From contig CM075674.1 of assembly GCA_037962975.1 (NCBI GenBank), positions 36,098,501 through 36,162,500 on the forward strand: 64,000 nucleotides of DNA. Reading direction: 5' to 3'. The notes under the pieces are model-generated. The model was not told where the DNA came from. It saw nothing but the letters and a program-made list of their open reading frames with translations, and ran no database searches. Positions 35,370 to 45,924 of this stretch are shown in pieces. Position numbers and translations under genes: made by a program. This DNA is from Clitoria ternatea. Lineage: Eukaryota > Streptophyta > Magnoliopsida > Fabales > Fabaceae. Numbering within the stretch: position 1 is the first letter of the stretch; the number at the start of each line of letters is the position of its first letter.

Positions 35370-37313
35370 CTACAAGGACATGCGAGTCGGTTGCAAGTCA
35401 TTAATTCCCAGCTTTTTCATTAAAGATAGAGGCATCAGGTTTATACTGGCTCCTAGATCACAGAGAGCACTTCCTACATGAACATCCCCTATTGCACAAG
35501 GTATTGTAAAAGATCCAGGATCTTCTAGCTTCTGGGGAAGTTTCTTTTGAATGATTGCGCTACACTCTTGAGTGAGAGTAATCATTTCATCCCCCCTAAG
35601 CTTCCTCTTCTTAGACAATAGTTCTTTTAAAAATTTTGCATAAGATGGCATCTCCTGCAATGCCTCAGCAAAAGGGATATTAATGTGAAGTTTCTTAAAG
35701 ACCTCTAAGAACCTAGCAAACTTCTGCTCCTCTATTTGCTTTTTAAACCTGTGCGGAAATGGAGCATTCCTTAGTTTTTCAGGAGTCAGCTTAGAAGCTT
35801 CCTCCAGGATCAAATCAACCTTTTTCTTTTTCTTTTGATGAACTTTATTTTCTTTTTCTTTTTCTGATTCATTCTTATTTTCTATTTCATTTTTATTGTC
35901 CTGCTCGGTTTCCTGCATTATTTCTTTTCCTTTTCCTGAACCTATTTCTTGACTCGGAGATGGAGAAATAATTTTTCCACTCCTAGTAATTATGGCCTTG
36001 CAATGTTCCCTTGGATTTACCTCGGTATCTCCAGGGAAATTGCCTGCTTGCCTCTCAGCTAATTGTTTAGAAAGCTGTCCTACTTGATTTTCTAAATTCC
36101 TTATGGATGCTTCCTGATTCTTAAAACTGGCCTGAGTGGCCTGGATAAACTGAGAAAGTACATTCTCGAGTTCGGATTTTTCTTTTACAAGAGAGTGAGA
36201 GGGTTGTTGTGGTTTATTGGTGGGTTGACTTGGTGGTATATTCTGATTCAGATGTGGACCTTTCTGCCAGGAAAAATTGGGGTGGCTCCTGTAATTAGGA
36301 TTGAAGGAATTAGAAGGATAATTCCTTTGATACTGTTGCTGCCCCATATAATTCACTTGCTCGGAAGGCACAACTGGATCACACATTCCATTTTTATGGT
36401 CTCCACCACAAAAATCACAACTGATCATAGAAACTTGGCTCGGCTTTTGGAGTTCTGAAATCTGAATGCTTAATTTTTCCAAAGCCTGAGTCATCAATTT
36501 ACTCTGAGCCAAATAAGCATCTTGTGCTTCTAATTCTAATATTCCTCTCCTAGGGACTTGGTTTCTCTCACTAATCAGGCATTCGTTAGAAGCCATCACA
36601 TCAATCAGCTCTATAGCTTCTTCTACAGTTTTAGTTGTTAATGAGCCTCCAGCCGAGACATCTATCAAGACTCTGGTAGCTGGCCTAACACCATTATAGA
36701 AAATAGTCACCTGCTGTACATCGGAAATCTGATGATGAGGACATCTCCTCAGACTTTCTTTATACCTATCCCATGCTTCCATCAAGGACTCACCTTCCCT
36801 TTGCTGGAAACATGTGATTTCATTACGCAACTTTGCATATTTAGAAGGAGGAAAGTATTTAATCAAAAATTTCCTTTGCAAATCCTCCCAGGTAGAAATA
36901 CTGCCTCTCGGTTGACTCTGCAACCAGGCTTTTGCTCGGTCCCTCAGAGAAAATGGAAACAACCTTAGTTGGATTGCCTCCTCAGGGACTCCATTCATTT
37001 TTACTGTATCACAAATTTGGAGGAAAGTTGCTAAATGTAAATTTGGGTCCTCAACCTCACTTCCTCCGAATTGTTCATTTCTTACCAATTGCAGTAAGGC
37101 TGGTTTTAATTCAAAATTGTTAGCTGCAATCGGTGGCCTAAGGATGCTAGCTTGCGATCCTTCTTCAGTCGGCCTGGAGTAGTCACCTAGTGTAACTCTC
37201 CTTTGTTCCATTTCTTTTTCTTCTTTTTGCTTTTTCTCTTTTCTTAACCTACGTTCTAACAAATCGATGTCAGGATCAAAGAAGAAAGGTTCTCCTCTGC
37301 TCCTTGACTGCAT
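35370..37313 (-). pseudogene. gag and start of protease of the Athila-type element (647 codons to a premature stop)
   Basis: ATG at 37313 (MQSRSRGEPFFFDPDID) lies about 150 bp inside the primer site. The gag domain is at about residues 70-200 (FELKPALLQLVRNEQF, DRAKAWLQSQPRGSI, FLIKYFPPSKYAKLRNEI, LRRCPHHQI). A cysteine cluster CDFCGGDHKNGMC stands near residue 300. A glutamine/asparagine-rich and lysine/glutamate-rich linker follows, then the protease start with CDLGASINLMPLSL near residue 620. It stops at TAG in TRMSL-stop-LADRS, where Athila relatives have Gln. Length and domain order are normal. Gag assembles the particle; the protease would cleave it. Confidence 0.92.
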
Positions 37314-37464
37314 ACAACAATTGTTAACACAACAAAAACAACTAACAGCTACGACTACTTAAAACAATAACTACTAAGAAAAATATGTATTGACTGCACA
37401 CAGAAACAAAAGCAAATGGTTCAGTCTAGTACCGGTCCCAAGGATTGTTGATATTACTCAACAA

Positions 37465-37482
37465 TCCCCGGCAACGGCGCCA
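37465..37482 (-). other. Primer-binding site of the Athila-type element (tRNA-Asp type)
   Basis: On the minus strand TGGCGCCGTTGCCGGGGA, six bases inside the 5' LTR. This is the well-known Athila-lineage site complementary to the tRNA-Asp 3' end, and it is unmutated. Confidence 0.92.
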
Positions 37483-37488
37483 TTAACT

Positions 37489-39455
37489 TGGTGCTGAAAT
37501 CCCGAGTCATTAAATTGATGGTAAAATCTTAGTAAAATAAAATATGACTCTCGGATTCACACTTATGGCAAGCGCACCAGTCGTTAAAATTGTAGTATAT
37601 TTGATCGTCTCACAGGGATTGTGGTAAATACCTCAATCTAGGACTAGTACAAGCTGAACCAACAGAAAATACACGAAGATCATTCAGTTTTTATGGTTTT
37701 AGTGTTTTATAGTTGTTTTTATATTTTGAGAAACAGAGTTTAAGATGAAAAGTGGAAAGTGATTAAAAGAAAACAGGTCAGGATTGCTTCAGCTCACAAT
37801 TTCCTCAAGAAACATGCAATTCAGTATAATCAAACTTCACAATCTAGAGGACAATCCGCTTGTGGTTAATCCCTAATTCCTTAGGTGAAAAACACTAATT
37901 CTTAAGCAATGAACCTTAATTCCTTAAGTGCTCGATTAACCTAAGAATCTAATGCGAAATTGGAGGTTGAACTCTAACTATTCACCTAAATTGATTAGGC
38001 CTGAACTAGTTAGAAAGCTGGAAGTTACCTAAGCTTCAGCCATGATTCCTCACTGGTGAAGTTCTTCATCCGTTCTGGATTTGTCAATCTAGCAATTCTG
38101 CTCTACTCCTCAGCTTGTTCGCCTCAAGATCTTCGAAGCCGATCTACTTACTCACAGCTTCAAGATTCCATTGTTCACCTTCACAATCCCAACCTTAGGG
38201 ATTTAGAACTCCATAGACTTCGGTTCCATCGAAGGATTGTGGAACGTCATGGAGGAGAGAGTTTAGAGAGATGAAAAATGTAGTGAGAGATTGGAAATGG
38301 AATTTGAAATTGTATTATGTTTCTCTGTGTCTCTACATACGCTACTACTATTAGTCTTGCTACCTCCTACAGAGTATGTACAACCTCTTTATATGTTTCT
38401 ATCTAACTAACTTAACTAATAACTTTTGACCACCTCAGCTAACGACTAAAACTAATTACACAGTTTACAGAGTAACTAACTAATTACAGCTCAGCTCAGC
38501 CTTAGCTAATGTACAGCTCAGCTCCAGCTAATTGACAGCTCTCTTCTTAAGTTAACTTGAGGTTTCAGTAGTAGAGAAGAAGGCAATGGGAGCGGAACAG
38601 TACTGCACCAAGTGTGTTATTAGAGGGAAGGAACGGTGTTTAAATTACTGCCTTAATGCTTCAGCTGCTGAGTATTCGCTTGGGCGGATTAAGCTTCGCT
38701 TGGTTGAGTCCGGATTAACCTGCAGTGTTTCTTTCTCTCTTGGGCGTTATGGCAAAGCTGGGCGAGGACGGATTCTTAAAGTTATGTTTGAGTGAGTCCG
38801 GATTTTACTAGGACGAATTAAATAATGACTAAGCACATCGGTTTCTTATGTAGTATTCCGTTCTTCTTCTCTTTTATAACCGGTGTCTTGGGCGTTGTCT
38901 TCTTAAGTAAGCTTGGGCGTAGTCTTGCTTTGGGCGGAGTACTTGAACGGAGTACTTGCTTTGGGTGGAGTCTTAGACGGAGTCTTGGACCCTCGCTTGA
39001 GCGGATTTAATTCCCGCTTGGGCGGATTAATTATCAAATCGGTATTCTGTAGTTAACACTCGGGTTTTACATGCATTATTCTGAGCCCTTATTCTCTTTT
39101 GGAGTCAGTGTCTTTGAGGTCTCACTTAGTCGGAATTGAAGACGTCTCACTCGGCTCTGTAAGATTTTACTCATAATTTTCTTCTTGTCTCGAGTCCGCC
39201 CTGTTCCTGCACCAATAAATAGCTACTTGCCTAGCATTTATACACCGGCCGCTTAGTAAATTTATAAATACTTCAAAATTCCTTATTTAATTACAAGTTT
39301 CAATCGGTTTCTTACATAGATAACATACTTTTGAAATAATTAACTACAACATGAATTCTTATCAAATTATTAAATAATAATAATAAAACTAATCAATAGT
39401 TAGTAAATTATGTTAAATAACTAGTGGAATAATTAAGTCTTTTCAAGACTTATCA
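37489..39455 (-). repeat. 5' LTR of the Athila-type element (1,967 bp)
   Basis: Near-identical to 25152-27135, with about 19 substitutions by eye, most of them C/T or A/G transitions, and lacking 17 bp near 38490. It holds the same paired CGCTTGGGCG/CGCTTGAGCG words. TSD TACAC follows at 39456-39460. Confidence 0.92.
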
Positions 39456-39576
39456 TACACATTCTTAAGTAATCAATTACACATGTTTAATTCTCTTTAA
39501 AACACCATTTTCAGAATCTCTTCTATTGTTTATCCCCAGCATTTTGAACATTTCTCTCTGCTTCCCCGTTTCTGCC

Positions 39577-40623
39577 ATGGACAATTTTTCTCCAACTTAC
39601 ACTCCTACTCTACCCTCTCCATCAAAGAAAAAGCGAACTCTGGGCTCCTCTTCTTTGTCCGAACCATAACCTGTCCGCAACCCATCCGTTCATCCTTTTA
39701 TGGATTTCTTTTCCTCTCCTGCCCAACAGGAGCGATTTTATTCTCGTTTCCACAACAGAGATGTTATTGATCCGAAGTATGTTGATGTATCTGTGCTTTA
39801 AAATGTGGACTGCTCTCAGTTCTTTGATATCCAGAACCTTGTTCCCTTTCTTACCATGCAAGAGGACCATTACCTAGACTTGGTTCGTTTATTTTATTCC
39901 AACATCCAAATCTCTGAAGGCTGCATCATTTCTGAAGTGAAGAAAATTCCGATCATTGTTGATTCTGGCCTCTTTTTTGATCTCACTGACCTGCCCTCAG
40001 TTGGAGAAATTTATGATGGACATCTCTCTGAAACTTGGGAACAAGAATTCAATTTGCTGGACACCCGCCGCCTTGTCTGTTTCGAGCACGCTGGTCTTTT
40101 CGGTCGTCTCCTTGCTGGCTCCCTCTTCTTCAGCTGCCGTGTCATGCACTATATCATAGTATGCATTCTGGTTCCCCGCACCACTAATCTCGCGCAAGTC
40201 ACTGAGGAGGATCTCATTTTGATGTGGTCTCTGTTATCTGTTAGACCACTCAGTTAGACAACTCTCATCCGTTACTGCATGCAAAAGACCCTCAAGGAAA
40301 ATGCTCCGCTTCCATATTCCAGTTTTATCACTCGCATTCTCCGTCACTTCAAAGTTCCGTTTGGTGACGAATTATGCATCAAGCCTCAGAGGTCCTTTGT
40401 TATTGGCAAAACTGCTCTGTCGTCTTTTGCGTATAAACAGAACGCTGATGGAGAATGGATTCTTAAGCATTCTGTTCCTCCAAAGACCCTGATCCTGTCC
40501 CTGGCTCTTTATCTATGATTGACTTGGCCATAGAACTCCAATTCTTATGTCCGAGACCGCTTTGATAATGTGGATAGTTCCCTGCAGAGCATTTTAGCAT
40601 GCCTCCCACCACCCAGTTCTGAC
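39577..40623 (+). pseudogene. Env-like extra ORF of the SIRE-type element, broken
   Basis: Begins ATGGACAATTTTTC (MDNFSPTYTPTLPS) with a basic KKKR patch, then FFSSPAQQERFYSRF (stop at 39667 just before), VIDPKYVDVSVL (stop at 39799), FLTMQEDHYLDLVRLFYSN, IIVDSGLFFDLTDLP (39805-40257) and, after TAG at 40255, RYCMQKTLKEN to 40518. A stop-laden tail reaches about 40623. Position after pol and before the polypurine tract is that of the env-like ORF of SIRE1-type elements. The FSSP..QERF / VDV..L pattern is also seen in plant retroelement ORFs of unknown role. No signal peptide or clear membrane anchor is visible. Two of the stops (TAA) fit Gln codons and the TAG at 40255 fits Trp. It cannot be translated whole. 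Confidence 0.65.
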
Positions 40624-41065
40624 TAAAAAGTTTTTGTTTGTCGTTTGTTAATTTGCTATTTTTCTGTCAAGTTTAATAATTTTCCTTTTTTTCCTTGTAA
40701 AAATCAAGTCCTTATGTTTTGTTCTTTTTTCTTTCCCGCATATAATAATAGTTGCTTTTATTTTGTGCGTTCAGACTCTGTCTTCTGTTAGGCATATTTT
40801 ATTTCTTATTTTGATAATGACAAAGGGGGAGAATTCAGTAAATAAAGTAAAAAAACAGCATGCATAAATTAAAACTATAAGCAAAATAAAACTGTAGCAA
40901 TTAAAAATATATATAAATAAAATTATGACTTGAAATAAACTACAAAAATTGAAAAATTCAGGGGGAGTATTAATCAAAATATACTGTGATTAAATTATAA
41001 AAAAATGCATGCTTCTGAGTTTGTTTTACAGAACACAAAATTGTCATCATCAAAAAAGGGGAGAA
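40624..41065 (+). other. 3' untranslated region and polypurine tract of the SIRE-type element
   Basis: AT-rich, with a GACAAAGGGGGAGA tract at about 40819-40831, a second CAGGGGGAG near 40960, and the final AAAAAAGGGGAGAA (41052-41065) touching the LTR. Three purine tracts in a row suggest central and terminal priming sites; the last is the functional one by position. Confidence 0.7.
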
Positions 41066-42177
41066 TGAAGATCAAAATATGTTTTGATAATGACAAGACA
41101 AAGACCAGGCCAAGAAAGTAAAGATTTAAAATCACATGGAAAAAATTAAAGTGAGACCCTATAAGAAAATATGGCCATTGAATTATAAAGTTTTAAAATA
41201 AAAACATGCAATCAGAGTCATAGTAACCGATTACCTTATTAGAGTAATCAATTACTAGGATTCATTAAGTTAAGGAATACGAAGTTTTATTTTTAAATTA
41301 CAAGATCTGAAACTTCATAATCGATTACACACATAGAGTAATCGATTACCTTAGCTCAAGTGCACATGACATATGACCTGCATCCTTAAATCTGAATCTT
41401 TTAATTAGTGTAATCGATTACAGGAAACTAGTAATCGATTACGGAACTTAACGTTTAGAATTTTAAAAAGGGTGTAATCGATTACCATAAACAAGTAATC
41501 GATTAACATCTGGTCAGAATGCATGAATGAACATAATGCTTCATGAAATCCTCTTGAAAGATTATGTCTTTTCCCATGGATCATCACCTGAAAATGAAAG
41601 CGCACCTTTTCATGAATCATTATGACCCTTCAAGGCATTTCTCTACCTATAAATAGGGATGCCACTCATTGTGCAAAATACACCTAATTCTTCCAATTCC
41701 TTCTTAAGAACCATAAGTGGCCATATAATCTTATAAGTCTCTTGTGCTTCAATTTGTTCTTTTGCTCTAAGAAAGAGAGCATTCCTCTTTTAGATTTCTG
41801 CTAAAGTTATGAGAAAAGTGTTGTTGGGAATTATTTCCCAAAGCTTTAACAAGAGCAGTGAGACTCTTGGGTTGTAAAGAAATCTTCACACAAGGGTAGC
41901 GGTGTACCAAGGTGTGGAAGAATCTTTGTACTATTTGTGATAATAGTGGATTCCTCAAGGGTGACTTGAGAAGACTGGACGTAGGCAGTGGTGTTGTCGA
42001 ACCAATATAAAATACTGTTTGCAATTTCTTAACCCTATCCTTATCTTTATATTTATTCAAATTATTCAACATTTAATAAGGCTAATTCTAAATTCTAAGA
42101 GATTGCACCTAGGAAAAACTAATAAAAGAAAAGTCAATTCACCCCCTCTTGACTTGTTAGAGGCCACTTGACTAACA
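41066..42177 (+). repeat. 3' LTR of the SIRE-type element (1,112 bp)
   Basis: Mirrors 18473-19558. Four palindrome pairs keep the 21-bp pitch: 41223/41244, 41317/41338, 41410/41431 and 41474/41495. Several individual sites carry single changes (GTAACCGATTAC, GTAATCAATTAC, ATAATCGATTAC, final GATTAA). Has ~27 bp (TTAACAAGAGCAGTGAGACT region, 41848-41875) absent from the 5' LTR. Confidence 0.92.
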
Positions 42178-42375
42178 GAAACCTGTCCCCGCTCCATAAA
42201 AAACCATCCTCGCCCCTGCCCCTATCCACATTTTTATAAATTTTTTCCTTATCAAGTATTTTAAAAGTTATTGTTGTATCTATAAAATTATTAAATATTT
42301 TACATACAATAATAAAAATAGTAATAAATCATCTCGGACATAATTATTAAACATTGTCTAATAAATCATCTCTAG

Positions 42376-42408
<33 letters not shown>

Positions 42409-43200
42409 CAGGGTAGTTTAGTCATTTAAGTATGTCAGGGCGGGGGCGGGGACGGGGACGGGGGCTAGGGCGTATACTAGTTTTACCATCCCCGCCCTCG
42501 ACTTTTACCTACCGGGTAAAAACTGTCATCGCCCCCGAAACAAAAAAAAGGGGAAAACCCACTCAAACGGGGGCGGTACGGTGCGGTTACCCGCGAGGAT
42601 AGATTTTTTTGCCATGCCTACTTAGGGGTGTTTGTGGTTCAGATCGGTTCGATTTTGAGACAAAATATCATCCGATCCGATCATTTTATTAAGTTACAGT
42701 TCGGTTCGGTTGAAATAAATGACACAATTCGATTTGATTTGATCAAATGTAGTTCAGATTGGATCAGTTTATTCAACTTTTTTTAATTTATATTTTTTGT
42801 AAAATAAATGAAAACTATAATTGTAGCAATTCAAAAAAATATATTAGGTTCTCAAGAATAATATAATCATTAATAAGTAAAACATATCAAATTTTGACAA
42901 TTCAAACTCAAATATAAAATAAATAAAGTATTACCTAAATAAGGTTTAATATTAAATACAATATAAATATTAAAACTAAGTGTTGCCGCCAATATTTTAG
43001 TCTTCTTCCTCTAATCTGAACAGATTTTAAAAAAAAAATGTTATTATATAGTTAGAGGCAAATTACAAAATAATAAGCAAAACATGTAAAAAGGTGCAGT
43101 TCGGTTCAGTTTCCACAGTAGAACCAAAACCAAACTGAACCGATCATGAAAAATAATTTTTTCGCGGTTTTGATTTTTTCAGTTTGATTGGTTTCGGTTG

Positions 43201-45924
43201 TGTGAACACCTATTTCAGCCCATCCACAAATGAAGAAGATTGCCAAAAAAAAGGACTCGGAAATGATCATTTCCGAGTGAAAGGACTCAGAATGATCAAA
43301 TCCGAGTGAAATGACTCAGATTGGAGCATTGCCGAGTGGAGTATGTCCCTGTTGAAGAAAAATCCGAGTGGAATGACTCAAAAATGATCAAATCCGAGTG
43401 GGATCACTCAAAATGAGTCAGTTCCGAGTGAAATGCTTCCCTGTCAGAGCCATTCCGAGTGAAGAAATTCAAATTTCCAATTTCTGAGTGAAAAATAGGT
43501 ACATTCCGAGTGAAGAAATTCAAATTTCCAATTCTGAGTGAAAAGAAGCCTATTTCCGAGTGAAAATAGCCAAAATTCCAATTTCCGAGCCATTTCAGTC
43601 GGTTCCGTGTCATGCTTTTCTCATCCACTCCTGAGCCAATCAGTTTCCGAGTGACACTTCTGTCAGTCAGCCCTTTTCAAACCTTCCCCGAGCCCTTTTG
43701 GGCCCATCTAATCCGAGCCCCCTCTCCCACCAATCTCTGAGCCGTACTTCAAACCATCACCGAGCCCTTTTAGCCAACCAATACCGAGTGAGTCATTTCA
43801 CCCAATTTCCGAGCCCATTTTCAGTCGGAACCGACTGGCAATTCAGTTAGTTTGCCTTCTCCCTCTCACCCCTCCTTTTTTCACGCATTTCCGAGTCACA
43901 ATTTGACACGTTTCAGTCGGTTCCGAGTCATTGGTCACTCAGATTGTGGAGAGGAAGTGAAGTTCGGGCCAATTCTCAGTCAGTACCGAGTGAAGGGGGC
44001 TTTTTACACTTGGATTTAGGAGGCAAAGTGAAGGCCGACCCCTTTTCCACTCGGATTTGACTCCCAATGTGGAGGAATGCTGACTGAACGGTGATCCGAG
44101 TCATTTACACTCGGATTTCCAACATTCTCACTCGGATTTCCAACATTCTCAATCGGATTTCCATCATTCTCACTCGGAATTCCACTATCCTCACTCGGAT
44201 TTCCATCATTCTTACTCGGAATTCTGCCATTCTCACTCGGATTCCCACCAGTTCCCCCTGTTAGCCCGTGCTGACTTGGATTCCACCACCCAAGTGGATC
44301 CAGGAATCCTGGGGGTGGCAGACAGGTGGCAAACAGGGGTGGAAGTGGGGGGAATTAAAAATTCCCACCCAGCCGTTGTCCCCCACTTCACTCTGAGTGG
44401 AAGCCTGAGCTGGCATTCCACTCGGAAGTGGAAGCCTGAGCTGGCCTTCCACTCAAACCAGCCTATAAATAGGCAAGAGGTTAAAGCGTTGAGAAAAAAA
44501 GGAGGAAATTCTGCCAAAAAAAAACCCTTCGCTCTCTCTTTCTCTCTCTCTCTCTCTCACACCAATTCTTCTCCTCTTCTTCTTCCACCGTCCCTCACCA
44601 TACTGTCCATAATCCTCCACACCACCATCTCTCTCCAGCACCATACCAACCTCTCCCAGCACCTTCCCATTCCCTTTTCCCCTCTTGGACCAGCACTCCT
44701 ACTCCATCATCACTCGATTTTCGCTCAACCTTCACTCGGTATTCCTCTTATCACTCGGATTTACTATTTTGCATTCGGTTTCCCTTATTTCCACTCGAAT
44801 TCTCACTGTTTCACTCAGATTTTCACTGTTTCACTCGGATTTTCAATTTTTCCACTCGAATCTTTCCAGTTTCACTCAGATTTTCCCTGTTTTCACTCGG
44901 ATTTTCATAGTTTCACTCGGATTTTCATAGTTTCACTCGGTTTTCTTATTTTTCACTCAGTTTTTCTTATTTTTCACGCGTTTTTTTATTTCTTGCACTC
45001 GGTTTCCTCTTCTCCCACTCAGTTTTCACTCATTTTTCTTTTTTTTTTTGCTTTGTACTAAAATATGATAAAGGGAATAAATGTTTCCTATGTTTTCTTT
45101 CTAGTTTAAATAAAAATCAAAAATAAATCATTCTTAGTCAGAGTCGTATGGAAAATACTTCCGTCTACACCACTTTTATAGGATTCGTACACGTGTGAAG
45201 AACTTCGCCTTGTATGGGTTCCTCACCATAATGATTCCCATCAACATTTCCTTAATCTTTTTCCTAAATAAAAAAAAACTTTTAAAGAACTACATGACCC
45301 TGATTTCTTGAAAGCTTGAGAATACGTAGGAGCAGGAAATAGTTCCTGTCGGGCCCATCTTTCTTTATTTAATTTTTAAAGTTTTCATTTTTATCTTGCT
45401 ATCAAAAGGAGGAGCTAGGTTAATTTGGACGAGACGTCCTGTTAATCTCATATTTTTTAAATATCTCTTTAAAAAGGAGGAGCGAGGTTAATTTGGACGA
45501 GATGTCTTGTTAATCTCATATTCTTTTAATAATATCTCTTTAAAAGGTGGAGCGAGAGTAATTTGGACGAGACGTCCTGTTAATCTCATGTAAATATTTT
45601 GTGTTGATTTTTGTTTATTTTTTTTGTTTATTTTGTCGTTCCGTACATTTTTCTTTTCATGAAGAAGTTAAAATAATTATTGGTTTAGTTATAATGCGCG
45701 CTATCAAATTGAGGTAACCGTTTTTATAACGGACAGTCGTGAGGTGCTAATACCTTCCTCACCTGTAATCAGACTCCCGAATTTGGAATTTTATTTTTTA
45801 TAACCAGTGCTTTAACGAAAGGTTTTTCCAGTATTTTATCCTAAAAAATATTGGTGGCGACTCCCTGTTTATTCTTAAAATCGTTTTGAGGGTCGGCCGC
45901 GTTGCCGCGATCCCGGTCGCGACA
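43201..45924 (+). mobile_element. 2.7-kb solo LTR with 5-bp target duplication (Ogre/Tat-like)
   Basis: Begins TGTGAACACC, ends GGTCGCGACA, flanked by GGTTG (43196-43200 and 45925-45929). It sits inside the outer hAT element; removing it leaves continuous CGGTTG-rich hAT sequence. Left part (43240-44000): many CCGAGTGA words. Middle (44030-45020): many copies of the reverse complement TCACTCGG. A TATA-like CTATAAATAGG occurs at 44464-44474, followed by a CT-rich leader. Then three 68-70-bp repeats (45413-45590) and a conserved CGACTCC...GCGACA tail. The plus orientation is inferred from the TATA-to-CT-leader order. Open frames such as 44276-45061 come from repeated TTTCACTCGGA words and are not supported as genes. 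Confidence 0.82.
45413..45590 (+). repeat. Three 68-70-bp tandem repeats inside the solo LTR
   Basis: The word TAATTTGGACGAGA recurs at 45421, 45489 and 45559. Each unit reads TAATTTGGACGAGACGTCC, then TGTTAATCTCATATT, then ATATCTCTTTAAAAAGG, then a GGAGCGAGG-like end. Diverged copies of the same unit, inverted, lie at about 2540-2830. Confidence 0.85.

Larger units (their letters stand above)
25152..39455 (-). mobile_element. Athila/Calypso-type Ty3/gypsy retrotransposon, nearly complete (14.3 kb)
   Basis: Transcribed from the minus strand. It has two LTRs (25152-27135 and 37489-39455), a primer site complementary to tRNA-Asp beside the right LTR, gag-protease-RT-RNase H-integrase in gypsy order, a 4.8-kb region after integrase with a small ORF, and a purine tract beside the left LTR. 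The tRNA-Asp primer site and long post-pol region identify the Athila lineage (Calypso in soybean). Perfect TACAC duplications and LTRs differing by only about 19 substitutions and one 17-bp indel (by eye, ~1%) mark it as a recent insertion. The polyprotein has just three in-frame stops and no evident frameshift within pol, so it is recently dead or a stop-bearing copy mobilised in trans. Confidence 0.93.
18473..42177 (+). mobile_element. SIRE/Maximus-type Ty1/copia retrotransposon, interrupted by an Athila-type element
   Basis: The whole element runs from the 5' LTR start TGAAGATC to the 3' LTR end GACTAACA and is flanked by GAAAC (18468-18472 and 42178-42182). Without the nested Athila DNA (25152-39460, counting one target copy) it is about 9.4 kb. 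Order: LTR, primer site, gag with two zinc-knuckle regions, protease, integrase, RT, RNase H, spacer with paired palindromes, extra env-like ORF, polypurine tract, LTR. The copia order (integrase before RT) and an extra ORF after pol are diagnostic of the SIRE/Maximus lineage described in soybean. LTRs differ by roughly 3-4% by eye plus a ~27-bp indel, so the insertion is older than the Athila one. All ORFs are broken. Confidence 0.92.
18323..42620. mobile_element. Inner hAT-like element, split by the SIRE-type copia insertion
   Basis: It begins TAGGTATGATAACGAGG and ends GCCATGCCTA; the reverse complement of the end is TAGGCATGGC. CTTAGAGG (18315-18322) and CTTAGGGG (42621-42628) form an 8-bp duplication with one difference, as for hAT elements. 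Its own sequence is 18323-18472 and 42178-42620 (about 590 bp), marked by GC-rich GGCGGGGGCGGGGACGGGG-like stretches and an AT centre with a (TA)n run near 42378-42406. No coding capacity was found. The guanine-rich block around 42438-42475 has four or more G-runs and could fold as a quadruplex. Confidence 0.7.

Noticed and set aside
43201..43214. GTGTGAACACCTA as the right end of the outer hAT element
   Set aside because: It lacks a matching 8-bp duplication and is explained as the start of the solo LTR; the end at 45985 has the duplication.
44276..45061. A 261-codon plus-strand frame in the 2.7-kb solo LTR
   Set aside because: Its second half is the TTTCACTCGGA repeat read as FTRIF-like monotony, and the first half overlaps the LTR TATA and CT-rich leader.
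45852..45870. TGGCGACTCC as a primer-binding site after an LTR ending near 45850
   Set aside because: The GGTTG target duplication shows that the LTR continues to 45924, so this block is inside the LTR.
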